From: Streptomyces asiaticus
GTDB lineage: Bacteria; Actinomycetota; Actinomycetes; Streptomycetales; Streptomycetaceae
DNA: 64,000 nt
Assembly (NCBI RefSeq): GCF_018138715.1
Contig: NZ_JAGSHX010000006.1
Location: forward strand, 3,720,001-3,784,000
Reading direction: 5' to 3'
Below, piece after piece: positions 18,135-26,530 of the stretch (positions are counted from its first letter, which is position 1; each line of letters opens with the position of its first letter). The notes beneath the pieces were generated by a model. The model did no database searches. It worked only from the letters and a program-made list of their open reading frames with translations, and was not told where the DNA came from. Position numbers and translations under genes: made by a program.

Positions 18135-19789
18135 TCCGACTCCCTCATGGGGATCCTGACGTCTCGCTCGTCGGCTACTTCGTCCGCTCGGTCGTAGCCC
18201 GCGTCCACGTGGCGGATGACGCCCATGCCGGGGTCGTTCGTCAGGACGCGGCGGATCTTCTCGCCCGCGAGCGCCGTGCCGTCGGCGACCGTGACCTGGC
18301 CCGCGTGGATCGAGCGGCCCATGCCGACGCCGCCGCCGTGGTGGATGGAGACCCAGGAGGCGCCCGAGGCGACGTTGACCATGGCGTTGAGCAGCGGCCA
18401 GTCGGCGATCGCGTCCGAGCCGTCCAGCATGGCCTCGGTCTCGCGGTACGGGGAGGCCACCGAGCCGCAGTCCAGGTGGTCGCGGCCGATCGCCAGCGGT
18501 GCGGCGAGCGTGCCGTCGGCGACCATCTCGTTGAAGCGCTCGCCCGCCTTGTCGCGCTCGCCGTAGCCGAGCCAGCAGATACGGGCCGGCAGCCCCTGGA
18601 AGTGGACCCGCTCCTCCGCCATCTTGATCCAGCGGGCCAGCGACTCGTTCTCCGGGAAGAGCTCCAGGATCGCCTTGTCCGTGGCCGCGATGTCCTTCGG
18701 GTCGCCGGACAGGGCCGCCCAGCGGAACGGGCCCTTGCCCTCGCAGAAGAGCGGCCGGATGTAGGCGGGGACGAAGCCGGGGAAGGCGAAGGCGCGCTCG
18801 AAGCCCGCCAGCTTGGCCTCGCCGCGGATCGAGTTGCCGTAGTCGAAGACCTCGGCGCCCGCGTCCATGAAGCCGACCATGGCCTCGACGTGCTTGGCCA
18901 TGGACTCGCGCGCCCGCTGGGTGAAGTCGGCGGGCTTCTCGGCGGCGTAGGAGGCCATCTCGTCGAAGTCCACGCCGACCGGCAGATACGACAGCGGGTC
19001 GTGGGCGCTGGTCTGGTCGGTGACGATGTCGATCGGGGCGTTCATCGCGAGGAGCTGCGGGACCAGCTCGGCCGCGTTCCCCAGCACACCGATCGACAGG
19101 GGGCGCCGGGCGTCCCGGGCCTCGGTCGCGAGCTGGAGCGCGTGGTCCAGGCTGTCGGCGCGGACGTCCAGGTAGCGGTGGTCGATACGGCGCTCGATGG
19201 CGCGCGGATCGCAGTCGACGCAGATCGCGACGCCGTCGTTCATGGTGACCGCCAGCGGCTGGGCGCCGCCCATGCCGCCGAGGCCCGCGGTGAGGGTGAT
19301 CGTCCCGGCCAGGGTGCCGCCGAACTTCTTCGCGGCGACCGCGGCGAAGGTCTCGTACGTGCCCTGGAGGATGCCCTGGGTGCCGATGTAGATCCAGGAG
19401 CCGGCGGTCATCTGGCCGTACATGGTCAGGCCCAGCGCCTCCAGGCGGCGGAACTCCTCCCAGTTGGCCCAGTCGCCGACCAGGTTGGAGTTGGCGATCA
19501 GCACCCGCGGCGCCCACTCGTGGGTCTGCATGACGCCCACGGGACGGCCCGACTGGACCAGCATCGTCTCGTCCTGCTTCAGCGTGCGCAGGGTGCGGAC
19601 CATGGCGTCGAACGAGCGCCAGTCGCGGGCCGCCTTACCGGTGCCGCCGTAGACGACGAGCTTGTCGGGGTGCTCGGCGACCTCCGGATCGAGGTTGTTC
19701 TGGAGCATCCGCAGGGCGGCTTCCTGCTGCCACCCCCGGGCGCTGAGCTCTGCACCACGCGGCGCCCGTACGAGTCGCGGTCCTGTCAT
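18131..19789 (-). CDS. hutU: Urocanate hydratase HutU
   Basis: HutU converts urocanate to 4-imidazolone-5-propionate with a tightly bound NAD acting as an electrophile. The 552-residue length is normal. Signature stretches are [61 protein letters not shown], the family motif [11 protein letters not shown], and [19 protein letters not shown]. The ATG at 19789 is preceded by GGGAGG. It is the first gene of a leftward operon hutU - M20 - hutF - hutI in which each junction overlaps or is close. A histidine ammonia-lyase with an intact active site is not in this window. Confidence 0.97.
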   Translation of the reverse strand: MTGPRLVRAPRGAELSARGWQQEAALRMLQNNLDPEVAEHPDKLVVYGGTGKAARDWRSFDAMVRTLRTLKQDETMLVQSGRPVGVMQTHEWAPRVLIANSNLVGDWANWEEFRRLEALGLTMYGQMTAGSWIYIGTQGILQGTYETFAAVAAKKFGGTLAGTITLTAGLGGMGGAQPLAVTMNDGVAICVDCDPRAIERRIDHRYLDVRADSLDHALQLATEARDARRPLSIGVLGNAAELVPQLLAMNAPIDIVTDQTSAHDPLSYLPVGVDFDEMASYAAEKPADFTQRARESMAKHVEAMVGFMDAGAEVFDYGNSIRGEAKLAGFERAFAFPGFVPAYIRPLFCEGKGPFRWAALSGDPKDIAATDKAILELFPENESLARWIKMAEERVHFQGLPARICWLGYGERDKAGERFNEMVADGTLAAPLAIGRDHLDCGSVASPYRETEAMLDGSDAIADWPLLNAMVNVASGASWVSIHHGGGVGMGRSIHAGQVTVADGTALAGEKIRRVLTNDPGMGVIRHVDAGYDRADEVADERDVRIPMRESE

Positions 19790-19808
19790 GGGCCAAGCCT
19801 CCCTGTGC

Positions 19809-19844
19809 CATCAACTGGTTCGACTGCATGGACTGCAGCGACTG
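19809..19844. repeat. Four tandem 9-base repeats in the hutU leader
   Basis: Four adjacent 9-base units each ending in ACTG (CATCAACTG, GTTCGACTG, CATGGACTG, CAGCGACTG) occupy 19809-19844, about 20-55 bases before the hutU start. Read on the gene strand they are CAGTn units spaced one helical turn less a base. They could be a regulator binding array or a leader RNA element. Confidence 0.7.
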
Positions 19845-19859
19845 GATCGAGTTATTCAC

Positions 19860-19889
19860 ATCTTGATGCCGATGAATATGACTAGTCAA
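19860..19889 (-). promoter_or_regulatory. Predicted hutU promoter
   Basis: On the minus strand TTGACT (19884-19889) and CAAGAT (19860-19865) are 18 bases apart, a fair match to a vegetative promoter. The predicted transcript would carry the 9-base repeat array in its leader. Confidence 0.45.
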
Positions 19890-20019
19890 TACCGTGGGGT
19901 TCCGCATACGCCCAGGTGGTTCCGCGGCGCGGGCTCCCCGTGCTGGTCACGGCCGACCCGCGCCGGGCCGCGGGGTAGCGTCACCAGGTCGTGTCCCCAC
20001 GCCCGCCGAGGAGCCCTTC

Positions 20020-21036
20020 GTGTCCCTCCCCGCCACCCACCGCGAGGTCCGTCTGGCGGCCCTGCCCGACGGGGAGCTCACCCCCGGTCACTTCGAGGTC
20101 GTCACCGCTCCCGTCCCCGCCCCCGGCCCCGGTCAGGTGCTGGTGCGCAACCGGCTGATGAGCGTCGCCGCCGTGATGCGCCCGCTCACGCTCGCCGACC
20201 CGGACGCCTTCGGCCTGCCCCAGCTGCTGCACAAGGCCGGTGAGGTGATGCGGGGCGCGGCCCTCGGCGAAGTGGTCCGGGCGCCGGGCACGGACCTCGC
20301 CCCCGGCACCCTCGTCCGCCACCGCGCGGGCTGGCGCGAGTACGCGGTCCTGAACGCCCCCGAGGTCTCGCCCGTCGACCCCGAGGTGCTGCCGGACCCC
20401 GCGGCCCATCTCTCGCAGGGGTTCACCGCCTGGCTGGGGGTGGTGCGCGGGGCCGGGGTGCGCCGTGGCGACACGGTGTTCGTCACCGGCGCGGCGGGCG
20501 GAGTGGGCTCCCTGGCCGGGCAGTTCGCCCGGCTGCACGGCGCAGCGCGGGTCATCGGCTCCACCGGCTCCCGGCACAAGGCCGACCGGCTGACGCGGGA
20601 GCTGGGCTATGACGCGGTCGTGCTGCGCGGCGCCGGATCGATCGAGGAACAGCTGCGCGCGGCCGCCCCCGACGGCATCGACGTCCTCTTCGACACCGTC
20701 GGCGGCGAACAGCTGCGGGCCGCCCTGGCCCTGGCCCGCCGCAACGCCCGGTTCGCCCTGGTCGGCGCGCTGGCCGCACAGCTCTCCGACGACGCGCTGG
20801 CCCCGACCGCGATCAGCACCCTGGCCCTGATCACCCGGAGCATCACACTGCGCGGCATCAGCGCGGTGGACCACCAGGACGCCATGCCCGGGTACCTGAG
20901 CGAGTTCGGCCGGGCGCTGCGCGAGGGCGCGCTCACCTACCCGTACACCCGGCTGACGGGGATCGACCAGGCGCCGGGCGCGCTGTGCGAGCTGGTGGCG
21001 GGCCGCCATCTCGGAGCGGTGCTGGTGGAGCTGTAG
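20020..21036 (+). CDS. MDR-family NADP-dependent oxidoreductase (curcumin reductase/LTB4 dehydrogenase-like)
   Basis: This 338-residue protein is a medium-chain reductase without structural zinc. It has the N-terminal GroES-like domain and a Rossmann domain with DTVFVTGAAGGVGSLAGQFA, and LFDTVGGEQLRAALALA in the second half. Relatives reduce the double bond of enones or prostaglandin-like compounds with NADPH. The GTG at 20020 is preceded by GAGGAG six bases upstream; the upstream open frame is rejected. It is divergent from hutU, and neither gene suggests a role for the other. Confidence 0.88.
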   Translation: MSLPATHREVRLAALPDGELTPGHFEVVTAPVPAPGPGQVLVRNRLMSVAAVMRPLTLADPDAFGLPQLLHKAGEVMRGAALGEVVRAPGTDLAPGTLVRHRAGWREYAVLNAPEVSPVDPEVLPDPAAHLSQGFTAWLGVVRGAGVRRGDTVFVTGAAGGVGSLAGQFARLHGAARVIGSTGSRHKADRLTRELGYDAVVLRGAGSIEEQLRAAAPDGIDVLFDTVGGEQLRAALALARRNARFALVGALAAQLSDDALAPTAISTLALITRSITLRGISAVDHQDAMPGYLSEFGRALREGALTYPYTRLTGIDQAPGALCELVAGRHLGAVLVEL

Positions 21037-21148
21037 GGCCGGGTCGGCCCGGCTCCGGGGGCCGCGCTCCCGGCGACCGCACGACCCCGCCCCCGGAGCG
21101 CCCCCCGCGGAGCTGGTCCGCGGCCGTTCCGGATGGTTGGCTGAAAGC

Positions 21149-22510
21149 ATGACGTCGAAAGCGGTTGCGATGGCCACCCGGCGCGAACAGGCCGTACGGG
21201 CGGCCGTGGAACAGCGGCTGCTCGGCCCGGACCAGCCCGTCGTGGGGCTGCTGGACGTGGCCGGGATCCGCTCCGCGGCCGCCGGGCTGCGCGCGGCCTT
21301 CGAGGAGGTCGTGGCGCCCGGCACGCCCATCCTGCACGCCTTCGCGGTCAAGGCCGCCGCGCTCGTCCCCGTCCTGCGGCTGCTGGCCGACGAGGGCCTG
21401 GGCTGCGAGGTGGCCAGCCCGGGCGAGCTGGCGCTGGCCCGCGCGGCGGGGGTGACGCCCGACCGCATCGTCCTGGACTCCCCCGCCAAGACCACCGCCG
21501 AGCTGCGCGAGGCCCTCGACCTGGGCATCGCCGTCAACGCCGACAACCCCCAGGAGCTGGAGCGGCTCGACGCGCTGGTGGGGCACCGCGCCGCCCCGCC
21601 CCCGCCCCTGGGCCTGCGGGTCAACCCCCAGGTGGGCGGCGGCAGCATCGACGCGATGAGCACCGCCACCGCGACCTCCAAGTTCGGCGTGGCCCTCCAG
21701 GACCCGGGGGCGCGCGCGTGGGTTGTGCGCGCCTTCGCCGAGCGCCCCTGGCTGACCCGGCTGCACGCGCACGTCGGCTCCCAGGGCTGTCCGCTGGAGC
21801 TGATGGCGGCGGGCATACGGGCGACCTACGAACTGGCCGAGGAGATCAACGAGGCGGTCGGCCGGCGGCAGATCGACGCCCTCGACATCGGCGGCGGCCT
21901 CCCGGTGAACTTCACCTCCGACGAGGTCACCCCCGGCTTCCGGGAGTACGCCCGGCTGCTGCGGGCCACCGTGCCGGGGCTCCTCGACGGGCGGTACAAG
22001 CTGGTGACCGAGTTCGGACGGTCCCTGCTCGCCAAGTCCGGCCTGGTGCTGGCCCGGGTCGAATACACCAAGTCCGCGGGCGGCCGTCCGATCGCGGTCA
22101 CCCACGCGGGCGCCCAGCTCGCCACCCGTACGGTCTTCGCCCCCGAGGCTTGGCCCCTGCGGGTCCTGGCCTACGACGCGGAGGGCCGCCCCAAGGCCGA
22201 GACCGGCGACGGCCCGGTCCCCCAGGACATCGCCGGTCCCTGCTGCTTCGCGGGCGACCTGGTCGCCCGCGACCGGCCACTGCCGGAGCTGGCGATGGGC
22301 GATCTGGTCGCCCTGCTGGACACCGGCGCGTACTACTTCTCCAACCACTTCGCCTACAACAGCCTGCCCCGCCCGGGGATCTACGGCTTCGACGCGACGA
22401 GCCCCGACGGCGATGTGCGCTTCGCGACGGTACGGGAGCCGCAGACGGTGGACGAGATCGTGTCCGAGAGCGGCGCGAAGCATGCGCTGGGCCTGAGCCG
22501 GTTGCGGTAG
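21149..22510 (+). CDS. Fold-type III PLP decarboxylase (Orn/DAP/Arg decarboxylase family)
   Basis: This 453-residue protein has the alanine-racemase-like barrel: HAFAVKAAALVPVL contains the PLP lysine, CEVASPGELALA follows, HVGSQG carries the His that stacks on PLP, and DIGGGLPV is the phosphate-binding glycine loop. The C-terminal domain has DLVALLDTGAYYFSNHFAYNS, where the family Tyr and Asn line the substrate pocket. The specificity Cys region reads AGPCCFAGDLVARD. Substrate (diaminopimelate, ornithine, arginine or another amino acid) cannot be decided. I use the ATG at 21149; TTG at 21137 and ATG at 21170 are alternatives. Confidence 0.85.
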   Translation: MTSKAVAMATRREQAVRAAVEQRLLGPDQPVVGLLDVAGIRSAAAGLRAAFEEVVAPGTPILHAFAVKAAALVPVLRLLADEGLGCEVASPGELALARAAGVTPDRIVLDSPAKTTAELREALDLGIAVNADNPQELERLDALVGHRAAPPPPLGLRVNPQVGGGSIDAMSTATATSKFGVALQDPGARAWVVRAFAERPWLTRLHAHVGSQGCPLELMAAGIRATYELAEEINEAVGRRQIDALDIGGGLPVNFTSDEVTPGFREYARLLRATVPGLLDGRYKLVTEFGRSLLAKSGLVLARVEYTKSAGGRPIAVTHAGAQLATRTVFAPEAWPLRVLAYDAEGRPKAETGDGPVPQDIAGPCCFAGDLVARDRPLPELAMGDLVALLDTGAYYFSNHFAYNSLPRPGIYGFDATSPDGDVRFATVREPQTVDEIVSESGAKHALGLSRLR

Positions 22511-22514
22511 GGCG

Positions 22515-22595
22515 CGGGGCGCCCAGGCTGTGGGGCGCCCAGGCTGTGCTTGGGCTGTGGGGCGCCCAAGCTGTGCCCAGGCTGTGGGGCCCAGA
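22515..22595. repeat. Tandem GGGGCGCCCAGGCTGT repeats
   Basis: Directly after the decarboxylase stop there are complete and partial copies of a 16-base unit GGGGCGCCCAGGCTGT. Two are near-identical and adjacent at about 22516-22547, followed by truncated units and a variant with AAGCTGT. Each can form a short hairpin. It may act as a terminator or be a slippage array. Confidence 0.75.
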
Positions 22596-22628
22596 AGTCC
22601 GCCGTACACGTGACGCTTTCGTCTGGGC

Positions 22629-23070
22629 CGGCGTTGATTGAGCATCGGGTCAGGTGGGGGCGGGCGCGGGCCACGTCGCCGGCCACCGGCCAGTGGGGGC
22701 GAAGCCCGGTGGCGGCCTCCGTGACCCGGAGCCGAGGCCGCTGCCGGACTGCGGGCCCCGCGTGGCCCGGCCGCCCGGAGGCGATCGGTCGCTGCCCAGA
22801 CCGCGCTCCCGGATGGCTGGGCGCGTCACGCGTCGTGCCCGGTGGGGTACCCCCTTCAAGAAAACACTTGATCTGGCGCAACTAATTTGTCAAACGTTTT
22901 CGAGAGGGGTACCCCAACCCCACGGCAGTCCGGATCGGCGCGAAGCCCGGGCCGGAGGGGCGCCGCAACCGGGCCCGCCCCCACGGGCGGGCCGTCGGCG
23001 ACGGACCCCGGCCAGGGCGCCCCCGCCCCCATGCTCAAAGGCGCCGAAGGCGCGAGACGGCGCCGCACCA
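22629..23070. repeat. Long imperfect palindromic intergenic element, copy 1
   Basis: The stretch 22511-23151 has no gene and lies between convergent genes. Its centre, 22844-22915, is bounded by GGGGTACCCC on both sides, with paired inner arms (AAAACACTTGAT against GTCAAACGTTTTC) around CTGGCGCAACTAAT. The flanks are also related in inverted orientation: GATTGAGCATCGGGTC near 22634 against GCCCCCATGCTCAAAGGCGC near 23024. A 20-base core (22867-22886) recurs exactly, inverted, at 41150-41169. No transposase is encoded. Confidence 0.75.
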
Positions 23071-23151
23071 ACCCACGCCGCGCAACCCCGCCGGGGCAAC
23101 CCCCTCAGGGGCAACCCTCAGCGCCAGGCACCCCTCAACGCCGAGCAACCC

Positions 23152-23739
23152 TCAGCGCCCGGCCCCCGCCATCGCGCGGGAGCGCCTCGCGCCACCCGGC
23201 CCCGCGTCACCGGCCACGATCCCCGTCGTCTGGTAGCCGTCCACCGCCTTGCCCGCCGGCCGCCCCCGGGGGACCCGCTCCGTGCGGACCCACAGCAGCA
23301 CGTCGTGCGCGCGCTCCCAGCGGCCCAGCCACAGCGCCTTGGCCCACAGCCCGGCGCCCAGCCCCGCCAGCAGCATCCCGCCCGCCGCCGGAACGGCGAA
23401 GGACGAGCCCATCGCGGCGAGGAAGGCCAGCAGCAGCCACCACCGCAGGGCGCGCCGCCGGGTCCTTACGGTCACCGCGCGGTCCTGGAGGAAGACCGCC
23501 TTGCCCGCGCGCGAGGCGTCGCGCGCCAGCTCCAGATACCGCTTGCGGCGCACCACGAACACCACGGCCCCCGCGACCAGGAAGAGCGCCGCCCCGGCGA
23601 GCACTCCGATCCGTCGCCCGGTCAGCCCCGGCACCAGTGCCCCGACCCCCGCGGCCAGCACACCGGGCCACCACAGCCACCCCGCGGGAGCCCTCACGAT
23701 CACCGCCACCCGTGCCAGCGCATACGCCCCGCGCCCCAC
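23152..23739 (-). CDS. Small multi-pass membrane protein of unknown function
   Basis: This 195-residue protein has four hydrophobic segments: WLWWPGVLAAGVGALVPGL, GVLAGAALFLVAGAVVFVV, and two in the WWLLLAFLAAMGSSFAV to GLGAGLWAKALWLG region, separated by a basic loop RRKRYLELARDASRAGK. The C-terminal 40 residues are Gly/Arg-rich. I start at the GTG at 23739, because AGGAGG lies six bases upstream; the longer frame from 23754 would place that ribosome site inside the gene. I do not recognise a family. It is convergent with the PLP decarboxylase gene across the palindromic element. Confidence 0.7.
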   Translation of the reverse strand: MGRGAYALARVAVIVRAPAGWLWWPGVLAAGVGALVPGLTGRRIGVLAGAALFLVAGAVVFVVRRKRYLELARDASRAGKAVFLQDRAVTVRTRRRALRWWLLLAFLAAMGSSFAVPAAGGMLLAGLGAGLWAKALWLGRWERAHDVLLWVRTERVPRGRPAGKAVDGYQTTGIVAGDAGPGGARRSRAMAGAGR

Positions 23740-23866
23740 GACCGACCTCCTCACGCCTGGTGAATTCCGGAAGAAATCCCTGTCGAATCGAGGAATCTAG
23801 CCAGGATGCCTGAGAATTCGGTGAGAGGAACGGGGGTTGGCACACAGAGCGGCCCGGAAGCCCGGC

Positions 23867-24811
23867 TCACTCCACGAACAGGCCCCGCTCCGCCGCCTTC
23901 GCGTCGAACTCCTCCAGCCGCGCCTGCGCGTCCGGCAGCGCGTCGCACATCGCCTCCAGCAGCACCCGCCCCAGCAGCATCGGCGCGCACGCGGTGTCGA
24001 AGGCGAGGCCCGTGCCGACCGCCGCGGGCAGCAGCAGATCGCTGTGGCGGGCGACCGGGGCGAAGGCGCTGTCGGCGACGGTGACCACGGTCAGGCCCAC
24101 CTCCCGGGCGTACTCCAGACCCTCCACGAGCTCGCGCGGATGCCGCGGCAGCGCGAAGCACAGCAGCGCCGTCGCACCCGCCCGCTTCGCCGCGTCCACG
24201 CGGTCGTCGAGCATCGTGCCGCCCTCGTCGAGCAGCCGGACGTCCGGATGGACCTTGCGCGCGAAGTAAGTGAAGCCGCGGGCCTGCGCGGAGGCGGCGC
24301 GCAGCCCGAGGACCGGCAGCGGACGGGAGTCGGCGAGCAGCCGTCCGGCGCGGACGACGGGGGCGGGGTCGGCCAGCAGCGCGGCGAGATGGCGCAGATT
24401 GTCGATCTCGGACTGCACGGCCTGCTGGTACTCGTTGTACGACCCCTCGTCCGCCTCCGGCTCCGCGGGCGCGACATCGCGCAGATGCTTGCGCAGCGCC
24501 GGATAGCCGTCGAACCCGAGGGCGACCGCGAAGCGGGTCACGGACGGCTGGCTGACGCCCGCGAGCTCGGCCAGTTCGACGCTGGAGAGGAACGGCGCGT
24601 CCGCGGCCCGCCGCACCATGCAGTGGGCGATCCGCCGCTGGGTCGGGGTCAGCCGGTGGCCTTCGAAGAGCGCCTGGAGGCGGGCGGCGGTCGAGGCGCC
24701 GGAAGCGGCCGAGACGCCCGGCACCCCCGCCGACACCGCCGTGGCGCCCTCGTCCACCCGCGTCATCCGCGCACCGTCCACCCCGTCGCTCACCCCGTGT
24801 TCCGTACCCAT
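23867..24811 (-). CDS. MurR/RpiR-family transcriptional regulator
   Basis: This 314-residue protein has an N-terminal helix-turn-helix of the RpiR type (LAELAGVSQPSVTRFAVALGFDGY) after TPTQRRIAHCMV, and a C-terminal SIS domain (LLADSRPLPVLGLRAAS and ATALLCFALPRHPRELVEG) that normally senses a phosphorylated sugar or similar ligand. The ATG at 24811 is preceded by AGGAGG. It is 31 bases downstream of the ammonia-lyase-like gene and presumably controls that gene and the divergent transporter operon. A palindrome in the shared promoter region (26495-26510) is a candidate binding site. Confidence 0.92.
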   Translation of the reverse strand: MGTEHGVSDGVDGARMTRVDEGATAVSAGVPGVSAASGASTAARLQALFEGHRLTPTQRRIAHCMVRRAADAPFLSSVELAELAGVSQPSVTRFAVALGFDGYPALRKHLRDVAPAEPEADEGSYNEYQQAVQSEIDNLRHLAALLADPAPVVRAGRLLADSRPLPVLGLRAASAQARGFTYFARKVHPDVRLLDEGGTMLDDRVDAAKRAGATALLCFALPRHPRELVEGLEYAREVGLTVVTVADSAFAPVARHSDLLLPAAVGTGLAFDTACAPMLLGRVLLEAMCDALPDAQARLEEFDAKAAERGLFVE

Positions 24812-24842
24812 CACGTCCTCCTGACCCTCGTACCCTCGTCCC

Positions 24843-26369
24843 TCAGGCCCCCGCCAGCCGGTCGAGCAACCGCGCGGCCACCGCCACATCCTCCGTCAAC
24901 GGCCGGTCCTCCATCCGGGGATCGAGCACTTCCGACGCCAGGGCGAAGGCCACACCGGCCGGGAGCTCCGGGTCCGGCTCAAGCCCGCGCTGGCGCAACG
25001 CCCGTACGGCGGCGACGAGTTCACAGCCCAGGACCAGCCGGTAGTGGTCGGCCACCCGGAGTGTCTGGCGGGCGCCGAGCGAGGCGAAACTGGCCTGTTC
25101 CTCCACCCCGCGCGAGAGCACGGCGTGGCCCAGCGAGGCGGGGTGGGAGACCGCGCGCATCTCGCCGAGGGCCGCCCCCGCCGCGTATTCGAGGATCATC
25201 ACGCCCGAGCTCGCGGGCGCGGCGTCGCCGAGGAAGGGGCGCAGCCGGGTGAAGTCGGGTTCGCTGAGCGCGGCGAGCCGGGCGGTGGAGAGCCGGGCGG
25301 TCTGGAGCGCGGCGAGCCGGAAGTGGTCCAGGGCGAGTGCGGTGTGCGCGGCGTAGAAGTTGCCGTGGTGGTAGGCGGCCTCGTCGGTGGAGCTGATCAG
25401 CGGGTTCTCGGCGGCGGCGTTGAACTCGACGGCCAGCACCCGCTCCAGCGCGTCCGCCGCGTCCAACGCCGGTCCGTGGATCTGCGGCAGACAGCGGAAG
25501 CCGTACGGGTCCTGTATGCGGCCCAGCGGCGGGGTGGGCCGGGGCGGGGCGCCGAGCAGGGCGCGCATCCGGGCTGCGGCCGCGACGGAGCCGGGGTGCG
25601 GCCGGGACGCGTGGACGGGTTCGGCGTACGCCTCGTACGAGCCGCCGACCGCGATCAGCGAGAGCGCGGCCACGGCGAGCGAGGCGGACAGCAGCCGCCG
25701 CAGCTCGGCGAGGGCGAGCGCGGACTGGCCGAGGGTGAGGGCGTTGCTGCTGATGAGCGCCAGGGCGTCGTTGCTGTCGAGGGTGATGGGGTCGGGGGCG
25801 CGGCGGCCCGGGGCGGCCTCGGTGAGGTCCCAGGGGTGCTCGCCGACGAGCGCGAGACCGGTCTGGGCGAGCGCGGCGAGGTCCCCGGTGCCGACCGCGC
25901 CGTATTCGTTGATCACCGGGTGGGCGCCGCTGTCGAGGCCCTCCACGAGCGCGGTGACGACGGCGGGGCGCAGCCCGGCACCGCCCGCCAGCAGCTGATT
26001 GGCACGGACGGCCATCATGGCGCGCACCTCGCGGCCGGGCAGCTGTGCGCCGATCGCACCGGCGTGGCTGCGCAGCAGCCGCAGCCCGTGGTCGGAGTCG
26101 GCCGGGCCGACGTCCTCGGTGCGGTTGGCGCCCACACCGGTGCTGCGCCCGTAGACGCGGCCGGTGGCCGCGAGCCGGTCCGCGGTCTCCCAGGCGCGCT
26201 CGGCCAGGGCCAGCGCTGTGGGATCGGGCGCGGCGGGCCGGCTGAGCCGGTCGGCCAGACGCGCCACATCCACGACGCGTAGGCTCCGGCCGTCCAGCGT
26301 GATCCGCGGTTCGGCACCGTCGGCGCCGTCGGCCGCCGCGTGATCAGCGTCCAGCATGTGAGACAACAT
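24843..26369 (-). CDS. HAL/PAL-family lyase homologue lacking the MIO Ala-Ser-Gly triad
   Basis: This 508-residue protein has the fold signatures of histidine/phenylalanine ammonia-lyases: the catalytic Tyr loop YGRSTGVGANR (Tyr73), IQDPYGFRCLPQIHG with the substrate-binding Tyr and Arg, GNFYAAHTALALDH, and the C-terminal Glu in VEEQASFASLGA. The position of the cofactor-forming triad reads GAVGTGDLAAL: Gly160-Thr161-Gly162 in place of Ala-Ser-Gly. The conserved Asn-Gly of LLNGT is also changed (LALISSNALT). It is thus unlikely to form the MIO electrophile and is not a normal HutH. Ergothionase, which eliminates trimethylamine from ergothioneine, is to my knowledge a MIO-free member of this superfamily. 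The neighbouring betaine-type importer fits such a substrate, but the substrate is inferred. Confidence 0.88.
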   Translation of the reverse strand: MLSHMLDADHAAADGADGAEPRITLDGRSLRVVDVARLADRLSRPAAPDPTALALAERAWETADRLAATGRVYGRSTGVGANRTEDVGPADSDHGLRLLRSHAGAIGAQLPGREVRAMMAVRANQLLAGGAGLRPAVVTALVEGLDSGAHPVINEYGAVGTGDLAALAQTGLALVGEHPWDLTEAAPGRRAPDPITLDSNDALALISSNALTLGQSALALAELRRLLSASLAVAALSLIAVGGSYEAYAEPVHASRPHPGSVAAAARMRALLGAPPRPTPPLGRIQDPYGFRCLPQIHGPALDAADALERVLAVEFNAAAENPLISSTDEAAYHHGNFYAAHTALALDHFRLAALQTARLSTARLAALSEPDFTRLRPFLGDAAPASSGVMILEYAAGAALGEMRAVSHPASLGHAVLSRGVEEQASFASLGARQTLRVADHYRLVLGCELVAAVRALRQRGLEPDPELPAGVAFALASEVLDPRMEDRPLTEDVAVAARLLDRLAGA

Positions 26370-26530
26370 CCAGGGCAACCCCTCTCGAACACGCCCTTTT
26401 CGGGCCAATTGCCTAGCGCTCCGTCCACATCGCGAGCAGAAGTAACCGGTGATTAACGCAGACCTCTTGACTTCTATTCACTCGACTATGACTGTGCATG
26501 ACTATATGCAGACAGGGCAAGGGGAAGCGG
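26370..26530. promoter_or_regulatory. Shared promoter region of lyase and ABC importer with TGCAT palindrome
   Basis: The 161-base divergent region is AT-rich at its right end. TGCATGACTATATGCA (26495-26510) is an inverted repeat, and GACTAT occurs twice (26484-26489 and 26500-26505). A TTGACT at 26467-26472 could be a -35 box for the rightward operon. An RpiR-type operator is plausible. Confidence 0.5.

Noticed and set aside
16785..19517. A 910-residue fusion of the M20 enzyme with an upstream domain
   Set aside because: The extra 460 residues are the antisense-shifted shadow of hutU. The GTG at 18134 with an upstream AGGGAG gives a normal-sized protein.
24843..26369. Annotation as histidine ammonia-lyase HutH
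   Set aside because: The MIO-forming Ala-Ser-Gly triad and the conserved Asn are missing, so classical HutH activity is unlikely.
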